Positions 33,842 to 41,013 of a stretch of 62,587 bases of DNA are shown here, piece after piece. This stretch comes from Methylobacterium frigidaeris (lineage in GTDB: Bacteria; Pseudomonadota; Alphaproteobacteria; Rhizobiales; Beijerinckiaceae), in assembly GCF_022179185.1 (NCBI RefSeq), contig NZ_BPQJ01000036.1:1-62587 (forward strand), in the 5' to 3' direction. Numbering within the stretch: position 1 is the first letter of the stretch; each line of letters opens with the position of its first letter. A model generated the notes under the pieces. The model saw nothing but the letters and a program-made list of their open reading frames with translations. It did no database searches and was not told where the DNA came from. The position numbers were made by a program, and so were the translations under genes.

Positions 33842-34129
33842 TCACGGCGCCGGCACGGTCTCGAGCACGCGCTTGAGCAGCAGGCCGTCCAGCATGGTGA
33901 TGACGTCGGGCTCGATGATGCCGCTTTCGGTCTCGTATTGCTGCGCCAGCGCCTCGGCGATCGCCCGGATGCTGCGCGCGCCGTCGACGAGGCTCAGCAC
34001 CGCCACGGCGTTCTGGTCGAGGTCGAAGGTGCGCTCGGGCGCCAGCAGCACGTGGGCGTTGCGCACCGTGTCGTGGCGCATCCGTACCCCGCGGGGCAGA
34101 TGCGGCACGCTGTCGGGGGTCAGGCTCAT
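33842..34129 (-). CDS. pqqD: PqqA-binding chaperone PqqD
   Basis: The 95-residue protein is the peptide chaperone that delivers PqqA to PqqE. Family marks are VPHLPRGVRMRHDTVRNAHVLLAPERTFDLDQNAVAVLSLVDG and the helical end IEPDVITMLDGLLLKRVLE. In M. extorquens AM1, PqqD is fused to PqqC, but here the start ATG overlaps the pqqC stop as ATGA, giving two separate proteins with coupled translation. Confidence 0.94.
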   Translation of the reverse strand: MSLTPDSVPHLPRGVRMRHDTVRNAHVLLAPERTFDLDQNAVAVLSLVDGARSIRAIAEALAQQYETESGIIEPDVITMLDGLLLKRVLETVPAP

Positions 34130-34923
34130 GCGCCCGCTCCCGCCCGCAGACCCTCGCCCGGGCGCCAGGCATCCGGCGGGATCATCTTAGGGGACACGTA
34201 GGCGAAGTAGAGCGCGTCGAGCTGGGTCCACAGCACGCTGCACTTGAAGCGCAGGGCGTCGAGGGCCTGGGCCTGCTGCTCCGGCGTGACGGCGTGGCGC
34301 TTCACGTAGTCGAGGGCGAAATCGGCGTCCCGGGGCGCCTGGGTCAGGCGCTTGTCGAAATAGGCCAGGGTCTCGCGGGTGATGAAGTCGTAGTTCTTCA
34401 GCATCCCGGCGACGCGTTCCGAGATGATGGTCGGCGAGAACATCTCGGTGAGCGAGGAGGCGATGGCCTCGAGCAGCGAGCGCTCGGCGACGAAATGCAC
34501 GTAGGCCTCGACCGAGAAGCGGGTGGCGGAGAGGATCCCCCTGGTCGAGAGCACGTAGTCGCGTTCGAAGCCGACGCCCTCGGCGAGCTTCAGCCAGCGC
34601 TCGATGCCGCCGTCGCCTTCGTGATCGCCGTCATGGTCGACGATGCGCTGGCGCCAGACCCGGCGAAGGTTCGCGTCGGGCAGCCGGGCCAGCAGGGTGG
34701 CGTCCTTCACCGGGATCATCGCCTGGTAATAGTAGCGGTTCAGCGCCCAGGCCCGGACCTGATCCTTGTCGAGCTTGCCGTCATGCAGCAGGCGGTGAAA
34801 CGGATGCAGGTTGTGGTAGCGCCGCGCCCCGATGTCGCGAAGCGCCGCTTCGAGCTCGGCCGGGGAGAGCAGTCTTTCCGTGGGCTCGCTCGGGCTCACG
34901 GCGTGGGCGAGGGAGGCGGTCAT
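34126..34923 (-). CDS. pqqC: PQQ synthase PqqC
   Basis: The 265-residue cofactor-free oxidase completes PQQ by ring closure and eight-electron oxidation. The family's helical core is plain: ARRYHNLHPFHRLLHDGKLDKDQVRAWALNRYYYQAMIPVKDA, RIVDHDGD, EGGIERWLKLAEGVG, and ATRFSVEAYVHFV. A 20-residue N-terminal extension precedes the core. The C-terminus ends in Gly/Ala-rich GEGLRAGAGA with no PqqD domain. It starts 247 bases after pqqB, a gap holding direct repeats and a palindrome. Confidence 0.95.
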   Translation of the reverse strand: MTASLAHAVSPSEPTERLLSPAELEAALRDIGARRYHNLHPFHRLLHDGKLDKDQVRAWALNRYYYQAMIPVKDATLLARLPDANLRRVWRQRIVDHDGDHEGDGGIERWLKLAEGVGFERDYVLSTRGILSATRFSVEAYVHFVAERSLLEAIASSLTEMFSPTIISERVAGMLKNYDFITRETLAYFDKRLTQAPRDADFALDYVKRHAVTPEQQAQALDALRFKCSVLWTQLDALYFAYVSPKMIPPDAWRPGEGLRAGAGA

Positions 34924-35013
34924 GCGTCGGGCGTCCTGGCGTATCCGGTTTCTTCGTTATCGGCAGTCCCGTGGGCGGGAGATTGCTCCGCCGCGAGGCC
35001 CGGTCAAGGGCGA

Positions 35014-35040
35014 CCAAAGTGCTTGGGGCCAAAGTGCTTG
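35014..35040. repeat. direct repeat in the pqqB-pqqC gap
   Basis: CCAAAGTGCTTG occurs at 35014-35025 and again at 35029-35040, a 15-base period. It is beside the palindrome at 35101-35126 and may be part of the same inserted sequence. Confidence 0.6.
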
Positions 35041-35100
35041 AGGAAGGCCCCCGACGGGGTCGCATCGACGTGGCTGCCCCTATCGCCGGCGAGCGCGGTC

Positions 35101-35126
35101 CCCCTCACCCGTGCAGGAGAGAGGGG
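35101..35126. repeat. intra-operon palindrome, copy B
   Basis: CCCCTC at 35101-35106 pairs with GAGGGG at 35121-35126, followed by GGATCCCGCACC. This order matches the element at 15471-15494 (GAGGGG then GATCCCGCGCC). It sits within the 247 bases between pqqB and pqqC and could form an mRNA hairpin there. Confidence 0.55.
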
Positions 35127-35170
35127 ATCCCGCACCGTCTCGTGACCGGCGCAGAGTGTTCAGAACCGTC

Positions 35171-36070
35171 TCACAGCCGCAGCGCCAACCCGTCATGCGC
35201 CACGACCCATCCCGCCGCCTCGATGCCGCGGCGCTCTTCCGAGCCCTCGACCAGCACCGGATTGGTGTTGTTGATGTGGACGAAGACCCGACGGCCGAGC
35301 GGCACCTCGGCCAGCGCCGCCACCGAGCCGCCCTCGCCGGTCATCGGCACGTGGCCCATGCGCCAGCCGGTCTTGGTGCCGACGCCGGCCCGGATCATGT
35401 CGTCGTCGGCGAGCACCGTCCCGTCGAACAGGAGCGCGTCGACCCCGGAAATTCTCTCCTTCAGGCGCTCGGTGACCCGGGCGCAGCCCGGCACGTAGGC
35501 GAGGCGCTTCCCCCCGGCCTCGATCATCGCGCCGACCGTGCTCTCGGTCTCGGCGCCGATCTCCGGCGTGCCGTCTTCGAGCCAGAGCGGCACCTTGCCG
35601 GGGACCGGGAACAGGGTGACGGTGAGGCCCGGCACCGGCGAGAAGGTCTGGTTCAACGCAATCTCGACGCGCTCCACCACGCCGGACGCCATCACGTCGA
35701 AGACGCGGTTCTCCGCGATCGAGTCGAGGATGCCGCGCGTGGCGTGGAGGCGGAAGGGCTGGCCCTCGCGCAGGGTGAGCAGGCCCGCGACGTGATCGAC
35801 GTCGCCGTTGGTGAGGAGCACCGCCCGGATCGGCGAGTGGCGTAAGGCTTCGCGCGGGTGCAGGGTCGGCGTATCGAACAACTGCTGGCGGATGTCCGGC
35901 GAGGCATTCACCAGGAGCCAGTGATCGCCGTCAGCCGAGACGGCGAGGCTCGACTGGGTGCGGGGAAGGACCCGGCGGTCGCCCGCCCGGGCCATGGCGC
36001 AGATCGGACAGCGGCAGTTCCACTGCGGCACGCCTCCGCCCGCCCCGGACCCCAGAACGATGGCGTGCAT
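35171..36070 (-). CDS. pqqB: PQQ biosynthesis protein PqqB
   Basis: The 299-residue protein has the metallo-beta-lactamase fold. It opens MHAIVLGSGAGGGVPQWNCRCPICAMARAG, with the CxCxxC cluster typical of PqqB, and continues with NASPDIRQQL, NGDVDHVAGLLTLREG, LLFDGTVLADDDM and HINNTNPVL. It has been linked to hydroxylation of the Tyr part of the crosslinked precursor. The gene begins 18 bases after the second pqqA. Confidence 0.95.
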   Translation of the reverse strand: MHAIVLGSGAGGGVPQWNCRCPICAMARAGDRRVLPRTQSSLAVSADGDHWLLVNASPDIRQQLFDTPTLHPREALRHSPIRAVLLTNGDVDHVAGLLTLREGQPFRLHATRGILDSIAENRVFDVMASGVVERVEIALNQTFSPVPGLTVTLFPVPGKVPLWLEDGTPEIGAETESTVGAMIEAGGKRLAYVPGCARVTERLKERISGVDALLFDGTVLADDDMIRAGVGTKTGWRMGHVPMTGEGGSVAALAEVPLGRRVFVHINNTNPVLVEGSEERRGIEAAGWVVAHDGLALRL

Positions 36071-36088
36071 GGTCCGTGGCCGATCCCG

Positions 36089-36178
36089 TCAGTTGAAGGG
36101 ATCGATCTCGGCGGATTCGTAAGAGGTGACTTCCATGCCGACGCAGATCTCGGCGACGACGGGCAGCGACCAGGTCAT
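36089..36178 (-). CDS. pqqA: PQQ precursor peptide PqqA, second copy
   Basis: A 29-residue peptide starting MTWSLPVVAEICVGMEVTS. It contains the substrate motif E16-V-T-S-Y20, the Glu and Tyr that become PQQ, and ends EIDPFN. A very strong ribosome binding site (AAGGAGG) lies 6 bases before the ATG. It differs from the first copy at four residues near the N-terminus (T/K, L/M, I/V and one codon-level change pattern), all outside the reacting motif. It is 114 bases downstream of copy one and 18 bases upstream of pqqB. Confidence 0.95.
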   Translation of the reverse strand: MTWSLPVVAEICVGMEVTSYESAEIDPFN

Positions 36179-36292
36179 GATTTCCTCCTTCGACCTCGGC
36201 GGACGGTCCGGCTCGAGCGGCCGGGCTTCTGAGAACATCCGTGTCGAGCGCCGTCCGGCGGGGGCCGCCGGAGGCGCGAACCGTACGAGCCC

Positions 36293-36382
36293 TTAGTTGA
36301 AGGGATCGATCTCAGCCGACTCGTAGCTGGTGACTTCCATGCCGACACAGACCTCGGCGACGACGGGCATCGACCACTTCAT
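36293..36382 (-). CDS. pqqA: PQQ precursor peptide PqqA, first copy
   Basis: A 29-residue peptide starting MKWSMPVVAEVCVGMEVTS and ending EIDPFN, with the crosslinked pair E16 and Y20 in EVTSY. AGGAG lies 7 bases before the ATG. It is the promoter-proximal copy of two, so it and the second copy supply substrate for the same enzymes. It is too small for ordinary gene finders. Confidence 0.95.
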   Translation of the reverse strand: MKWSMPVVAEVCVGMEVTSYESAEIDPFN

Positions 36383-36404
36383 GGCGTTTCTCCTGAGCGG
36401 CGGA

Positions 36405-36419
36405 AACCTCTAAGAGGTT
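36405..36419. promoter_or_regulatory. dyad in the pqqA leader
   Basis: AACCTC-TAA-GAGGTT lies 22 bases before the first pqqA start. It is downstream of the proposed promoter, so it would be in the mRNA leader, where it could bind a regulator or fold close to the ribosome binding site. Confidence 0.4.
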
Positions 36420-36460
36420 CCTAAGACTTTGAGATGACAGTGTTTTCCGTCACCCCGGGA

Positions 36461-36489
36461 TATATCGGCAATCGAGGCCCGGAGCGCAA
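36461..36489 (-). promoter_or_regulatory. candidate pqqA promoter
   Basis: On the minus strand TTGCGC (36484-36489), a 17-base spacer and GATATA (36461-36466) form a plausible vegetative promoter about 80 bases before the first pqqA. The 220-base gap 36383-36602 holds no gene and is AT-richer than its surroundings. Confidence 0.35.
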
Positions 36490-36602
36490 GCGCTATTTTG
36501 CCGTAAGTCCGGGACGGACGGAGCCCGGCTTTCTCAGACCGGTCTTATTGTGCAGGATCGGCAGTGCTTTAGCCTGCATCGATTGCGCCCAAAATAATTT
36601 TG

Positions 36603-37307
36603 TCACTGACGAAATCCCGCCTCATGCAGGTCGAGCATGAAGCCGCGGCCGCGCACCGTGACGAGGCTCGGCCCGCCGGCCCGGACGATCTCGGCGAGCT
36701 TGGTGCGCAGGTAGCCGACATAGACGTCGACCACGTTGAGGGAGAGGCCGCCCTGGCTCGCCCAGAGCCGGTCGAAGATGTCGCCCCGTGTGACCGGGCG
36801 GCTCGCCTGCTCCATCAGGATCGCCAGCAATTCCGCCTCGCGCTGGGTCAGGCGGGCGGTGACCTCGCCGAAGCGGACCTGCCGCGTGGCGAGGTCGAGG
36901 GAGAGGCGCCCGGCGCTGACGAGCGTGCGGGATTCGCCCGTCGTGCGGCGCCGCTGCAGGTGTGTGCGCAGGCGCGCGAGCAGCTCGTCGAACACGAACG
37001 GCTTGACGATGTAGTCGTCGGCCCCGACCGCCAGGCCGTCGACCCGGTCGCCGACCTCGTCCTTGGCGCTCAGGAACAGGATCGCCCCCGGATAGCCGCC
37101 CTCGCGCAGGGAACGGCAGACGTCGTGGCCCGTGCCGTCCGGCAGCATGTTGTCGAGCAGCACCGCCTCGGGCACCCGCTCGCGGGCCGCCGTCAGCGCC
37201 TCGTCGACGCCACCTGCGATGTCGACCGCGAAACCCTCGGCGGAGAGGCCCCGCGCCAGCATGGCGCGGATGTCGCCGTCATCCTCGACGATGAGCACGA
37301 TCGTCAT
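36603..37307 (-). CDS. OmpR/PhoB-type response regulator
   Basis: The 234-residue regulator has a receiver domain with acidic residues EDD at 8-10, the phosphorylated Asp 52 in LLDNMLPDG, and the conserved Lys near 104 in DDYIVKPF. A winged-helix DNA-binding domain follows (LTQREAELLAILMEQASRPVTRGDIFDRLW, VDVYVGYLRTKL, VRGRGFML). Its gene lies 22 bases after the histidine kinase gene and 220 bases before pqqA on the same strand. Confidence 0.92.
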   Translation of the reverse strand: MTIVLIVEDDGDIRAMLARGLSAEGFAVDIAGGVDEALTAARERVPEAVLLDNMLPDGTGHDVCRSLREGGYPGAILFLSAKDEVGDRVDGLAVGADDYIVKPFVFDELLARLRTHLQRRRTTGESRTLVSAGRLSLDLATRQVRFGEVTARLTQREAELLAILMEQASRPVTRGDIFDRLWASQGGLSLNVVDVYVGYLRTKLAEIVRAGGPSLVTVRGRGFMLDLHEAGFRQ

Positions 37308-37329
37308 GCGCGCCGTCCCGGTCGCCCGC

Positions 37330-38907
37330 TCATGCCGCATCCTCCCTCGTTTCCTCGCCGGGCAGCTCCAGGGTGACCCGTGCTCCCGGCCCCCCCGATT
37401 CCAGGCGGATGGCCCCATCATGGCGCTCAACGACCCAGCGCGCCAGAGCGAGCCCGATGCCGAAGCCGGCCGCCGCGGGGCCCGGCCCGTCCCCGCGGCG
37501 GAAGCGCTCGAACAGGGTCTCGGCCTCGACCGGGAAGCCCGGGCCGTCATCGGTCACCGTCACGGTGGCGCCGCTGCCGCGGGCGGCGAAGCCGACGCCC
37601 ACCCGGGTCGCGCCGGCGGCGTGTCGCAGCGCGTTGTCGATCAGCCCCTCGACGATCTGGCGCAGCCACTCGGCATCGGCCGGCACCTCGACGTCGGCGG
37701 CGCTCGGCTCCAGCTCGAGGGCGATGCGGCGTCGCTTCGCCTCCGGGGCGCAGCTCTCCACCGCCTCGGCCAGGATGGCGGCGAGGCTCACCGGGCGAAG
37801 CTCCAGCTCGATCTGGCCGGATTCCGAGCGGGCGACCCGCAGCATGTCGCCGACCCGGCGGTGCAGCCGCAGGGCCCGCTTGCGGATGGTGGCGATCACC
37901 GGCCGGAAATGGTCCGGCGTGTCGGGGGAGCGGGCGGCGAGGTCGCATTCGCCCAGGATCACGGTCAGCGGCGTACGCAGTTCGTGGCTGACATCGGCGA
38001 AGAAGCGCCGGCGCGAGCGGTCGATCTCCTCGAGCCGCGCATTGGCGCCGCGCAGGTCGGCGGTCGCGCGGGCGACGATCTCCTCCAGCGCCGCCCGGTC
38101 GGCGGCGACCCGCGCCTCGCGGCGCTTCAGCCGCGCCGCCATCCGGTTGAAGCTCGCGACCAGGAGCCCGAGCTCGTCGCGGCTCGCGACCGGCAGGCGG
38201 GTGTCGAGCTCACCCCGGCCGATCGCCGCGGCCCCGGCCCGGATCGCCTCGATCCGGCGCAGGATCGGCCGGGTCAGGCTCTGGTGCAGCAGGAGGAGCA
38301 GCAGCACGATCAGCACGGCCGCCGCCACCGCGACGCCGCGCATCCGGGCCGCGAGCGTGCGGACCTCGGCGGACGAGGCCTCGACCGCCCGGCGCTCGGC
38401 CTCGACCAGGAAGGTGAGGGGTTGGCCCGTCACCGCCCCGAAGGCGTTGAGGGCGCCCCGGATCGCGTCGGCGCGCCGGCCCTGATCCGGCTCGCGCTGG
38501 ATCTGCGCCACTTGCCGGTCGAGCATGGCGCGGGCGGCGCGCAGGCGGGCCAGCGGCCGGGCCCGGGCCGTGTACTGCGTGCGATCGAGGACGCCGCCGG
38601 CCCCGGCGACCGCCCGGCTCAGGCCCTCGTCGACGGCGTTCAGCGCCCGGTCGACCTCGTTGCGGGCATTGGCCAGCCGCTCGGGCCGGCCCGGATTGTC
38701 GCTCACCGCCTCGACGGAGGCGAGGCCGAACTCGGTCAGGCGCCCGGACAATTCGGCGATCAGTTCCAGCCGCACCTGCGCGTCGAGCGTGGCGTCCAGG
38801 GTGCGCTCGGCGGCGTGCATCGCCCCGTAGAGGCCGACAGCCGCCAGCACCACGAGGGCGGCCGCGCTCCCGACCAGCAGCCCGAAGCGTACCCTGAGCG
38901 ATCTCAT
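37330..38907 (-). CDS. membrane sensor histidine kinase
   Basis: The 525-residue kinase has two membrane segments, about 8-30 (LLVGSAAALVVLAAVGLYGA) and 189-210 (VAVAAAVLIVLLLLLLHQSL), which enclose a periplasmic helical sensor of about 155 residues. A HAMP linker (VASRDELGLLVASFNRMAARL), the phosphoacceptor box FADVSHELRTPLTVIL with His near 308, the N box DNALRHAAGA and the G box TVTDDGPGFPVEAE follow. It pairs with the response regulator. The signal is unknown. Confidence 0.92.
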   Translation of the reverse strand: MRSLRVRFGLLVGSAAALVVLAAVGLYGAMHAAERTLDATLDAQVRLELIAELSGRLTEFGLASVEAVSDNPGRPERLANARNEVDRALNAVDEGLSRAVAGAGGVLDRTQYTARARPLARLRAARAMLDRQVAQIQREPDQGRRADAIRGALNAFGAVTGQPLTFLVEAERRAVEASSAEVRTLAARMRGVAVAAAVLIVLLLLLLHQSLTRPILRRIEAIRAGAAAIGRGELDTRLPVASRDELGLLVASFNRMAARLKRREARVAADRAALEEIVARATADLRGANARLEEIDRSRRRFFADVSHELRTPLTVILGECDLAARSPDTPDHFRPVIATIRKRALRLHRRVGDMLRVARSESGQIELELRPVSLAAILAEAVESCAPEAKRRRIALELEPSAADVEVPADAEWLRQIVEGLIDNALRHAAGATRVGVGFAARGSGATVTVTDDGPGFPVEAETLFERFRRGDGPGPAAAGFGIGLALARWVVERHDGAIRLESGGPGARVTLELPGEETREDAA

Positions 38908-39037
38908 TCCTGGCCGTGTCCTCCCGTTGTTCCGACCATCCTTGCACGGGATCGCGGGGGAGGGCGAGGCGCCGACCGACAGGAGCGCAACGCCTCCCAA
39001 CCCTGCCCGGCATCGCGATGAGCACGCGCCGACGAAG

Positions 39038-40012
39038 TCAGATCTCCTCTCGGCTCGGGCCGCGCCCCGGCAAGCACCCGAGCCCCACCAGCGTCTCGCG
39101 CACCGCCTCGTCCAATGGTGTGTGCGGCTCGGCCCCCAGGAACGCCACGAGTTCCGCATTGCTCATCCGCACGGGCTCCCGCCACAGGTAGCGCATCTCG
39201 CGGATCTCTCGCGCCAGCGGCCAGACCGGAGCGGCCAGCGGCAGGAGCGCCCAGGGGAAGCGCCGCGCCGTCACCTTGCGGCCGACCGCCCGGGCGATCG
39301 CCGCGATCATCTGCCGGCCGTCCGGGTCCCAGTGCCCGTCCATGTTGAAGGTCGCGAAGCGCGGAAGCTCCACCTCGCGCCCGGCCAGACGCACCATGGT
39401 CTCGGCGACGTCGGGCAGGTAGGCCCATTGGTGGCCGGTCCCCGGCGTACCGGGATCGAGGATCGTGCGCACCGGCCTGCCCGGTCGCACCAGGGCGGCG
39501 GAGAACCAGGAATTGGCGGTGGTGCGGGGGCCAAAGAAGTCGCCGGCGCGCAGGATCAGGCTGCGGACGCCGGATTCCCGCAGGCGCGCCTCCATGGCGA
39601 TGCGGATGCGGCCCTTGCTGGTCCGGGGCGTCTGGGGGGCATCGGCGCCCGGGGTCGGGCCGGCATCGCGGCCGTAGACGTAGACGTTGCCGGGCAGGAC
39701 GAGGCGGGCTTCCACGGCTCGGGCCGCGGTGATCGAGGCATCGAGCATCGGCAGCACCAGCCGGTCCCAGTCGCGGTAGCCCGGCGGGTTGACCGCGTGG
39801 ACGATCAGCGACGCGCCCGCGGCCGCCGCGACCACGTCTTCGGGCACCATCGCGTCGCCCCGCACCCAGGCGAGTCCGTCCGCCTCCCGTCGCACCCGGC
39901 CGGGATCGCGGTGCAGGGCCCGCACCGTCCAGCCCTCGGCGGCGAGGCGTCGCGCCACCGCGCCGCCCACCCCGCCCGTCGCGCCCAGCACCAGGGCCAT
40001 CCTCGTCGTCAT
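39038..40012 (-). CDS. NAD(P)-dependent epimerase/NmrA-like protein
   Basis: The 324-residue extended short-chain dehydrogenase has GATGGVGGAVARRL at residues 10-23 for dinucleotide binding, then DAMVPEDVVAAAAGASLIVHAVNPPGY and the variant active-site stretch PGNVYVYGRDAG with YVYG. The substrate is unknown. It is divergent from a LysR gene 92 bases away, which probably controls it. Confidence 0.87.
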   Translation of the reverse strand: MTTRMALVLGATGGVGGAVARRLAAEGWTVRALHRDPGRVRREADGLAWVRGDAMVPEDVVAAAAGASLIVHAVNPPGYRDWDRLVLPMLDASITAARAVEARLVLPGNVYVYGRDAGPTPGADAPQTPRTSKGRIRIAMEARLRESGVRSLILRAGDFFGPRTTANSWFSAALVRPGRPVRTILDPGTPGTGHQWAYLPDVAETMVRLAGREVELPRFATFNMDGHWDPDGRQMIAAIARAVGRKVTARRFPWALLPLAAPVWPLAREIREMRYLWREPVRMSNAELVAFLGAEPHTPLDEAVRETLVGLGCLPGRGPSREEI

Positions 40013-40104
40013 CGCGTGCTCCTCGTTCGCCGCGGGTGAAGATGTGCCAGGGCGACGGTACGACGAAAATTGCCGAATCCCGGCGAGCGGCTATACGCTT
40101 TCGC

Positions 40105-40989
40105 ATGACCGAACCGAGCTGGGACCATTATCGCGCCGCGCTCGCCGTGCTTGAGGAGGGCTCGCTCTCCGGCGCCGCGCGGGCGCTCGGCCTGACGCAG
40201 CCGACCCTCGGCCGGCAGATCGCGGCCCTGGAGCGGTCCTTGGGGGTGGCCCTGTTCACCCGCTCGCCCGCCGGCCTCGCGCCGACCGAGGCCGCGCTGA
40301 TCCTGGCGCCGTACGCGCAATCCCTGAAGGCGACCGCCGAGGCCCTGCGCCGAGCGGTGACGGCGGAAGCGGAGGGGCTGTCCGGCCGGGTGCGGATCAC
40401 CGCGTCCGAGGTGGTCGGCGCCGAGGTGCTGCCGCCGATCCTGGCCGCGTTGCACGCGCGCCACCCCCGCCTCGCCGTCGACGTGGTGCTCACCGACCGG
40501 ATGCAGGACCTGCTGCGGCGCGACGCCGACATCGCCGTGCGCATGGCGCCGCCGACACAAGAGGCGCTGGTGGCGCGTCGGGTCGGCACGATCCGCCTCG
40601 GCCTCTACGGGCATCGCCGCTACCTCGACCGGTGCGGCGTACCGGAGCGCCCGGCGGATCTGGCCCGGCACAGCGTGATCGGCTTCGACGCCGAGACGCC
40701 GTTCCTGCGGGCGATGATGCGGGCGGCCCCCGCCCTCGGCGAGGCCGGCTTCGCCTGGCGCAGCGACAGCACGCTGGCGCAGCTCGCGGCTCTCCGGGCC
40801 GGCTTCGGCCTCGGCGCCTGCCACACGGTACTGGCTGGCCGCGATCCGAACCTGATCCGGGTGCTGCCGGAGATTGTCTGGGAGCTGCCGACCTTCGTGG
40901 CGATGCACGAGGACCTGCGCGCCTTGCGCCGCTGCCGGGTGGTCTTCGACGCGCTGGCGGAGGGGATGGCAGCGTATTGCGCGGAGTGA
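40105..40989 (+). CDS. LysR-family transcriptional regulator
   Basis: The 294-residue regulator has the helix-turn-helix ALAVLEEGSLSGAARALGLTQPTLGRQIAALERSLGVALFTRS and an effector-binding domain. The ATG at 40105 gives the usual short N-terminus (MTEPSWDHYRA). It is divergent from the NAD(P)-dependent epimerase gene, the typical layout of a LysR regulator and its target. Confidence 0.9.
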   Translation: MTEPSWDHYRAALAVLEEGSLSGAARALGLTQPTLGRQIAALERSLGVALFTRSPAGLAPTEAALILAPYAQSLKATAEALRRAVTAEAEGLSGRVRITASEVVGAEVLPPILAALHARHPRLAVDVVLTDRMQDLLRRDADIAVRMAPPTQEALVARRVGTIRLGLYGHRRYLDRCGVPERPADLARHSVIGFDAETPFLRAMMRAAPALGEAGFAWRSDSTLAQLAALRAGFGLGACHTVLAGRDPNLIRVLPEIVWELPTFVAMHEDLRALRRCRVVFDALAEGMAAYCAE

Positions 40990-41013
40990 GGGAGGGCCGA
41001 TGCGGCCCTCCAC

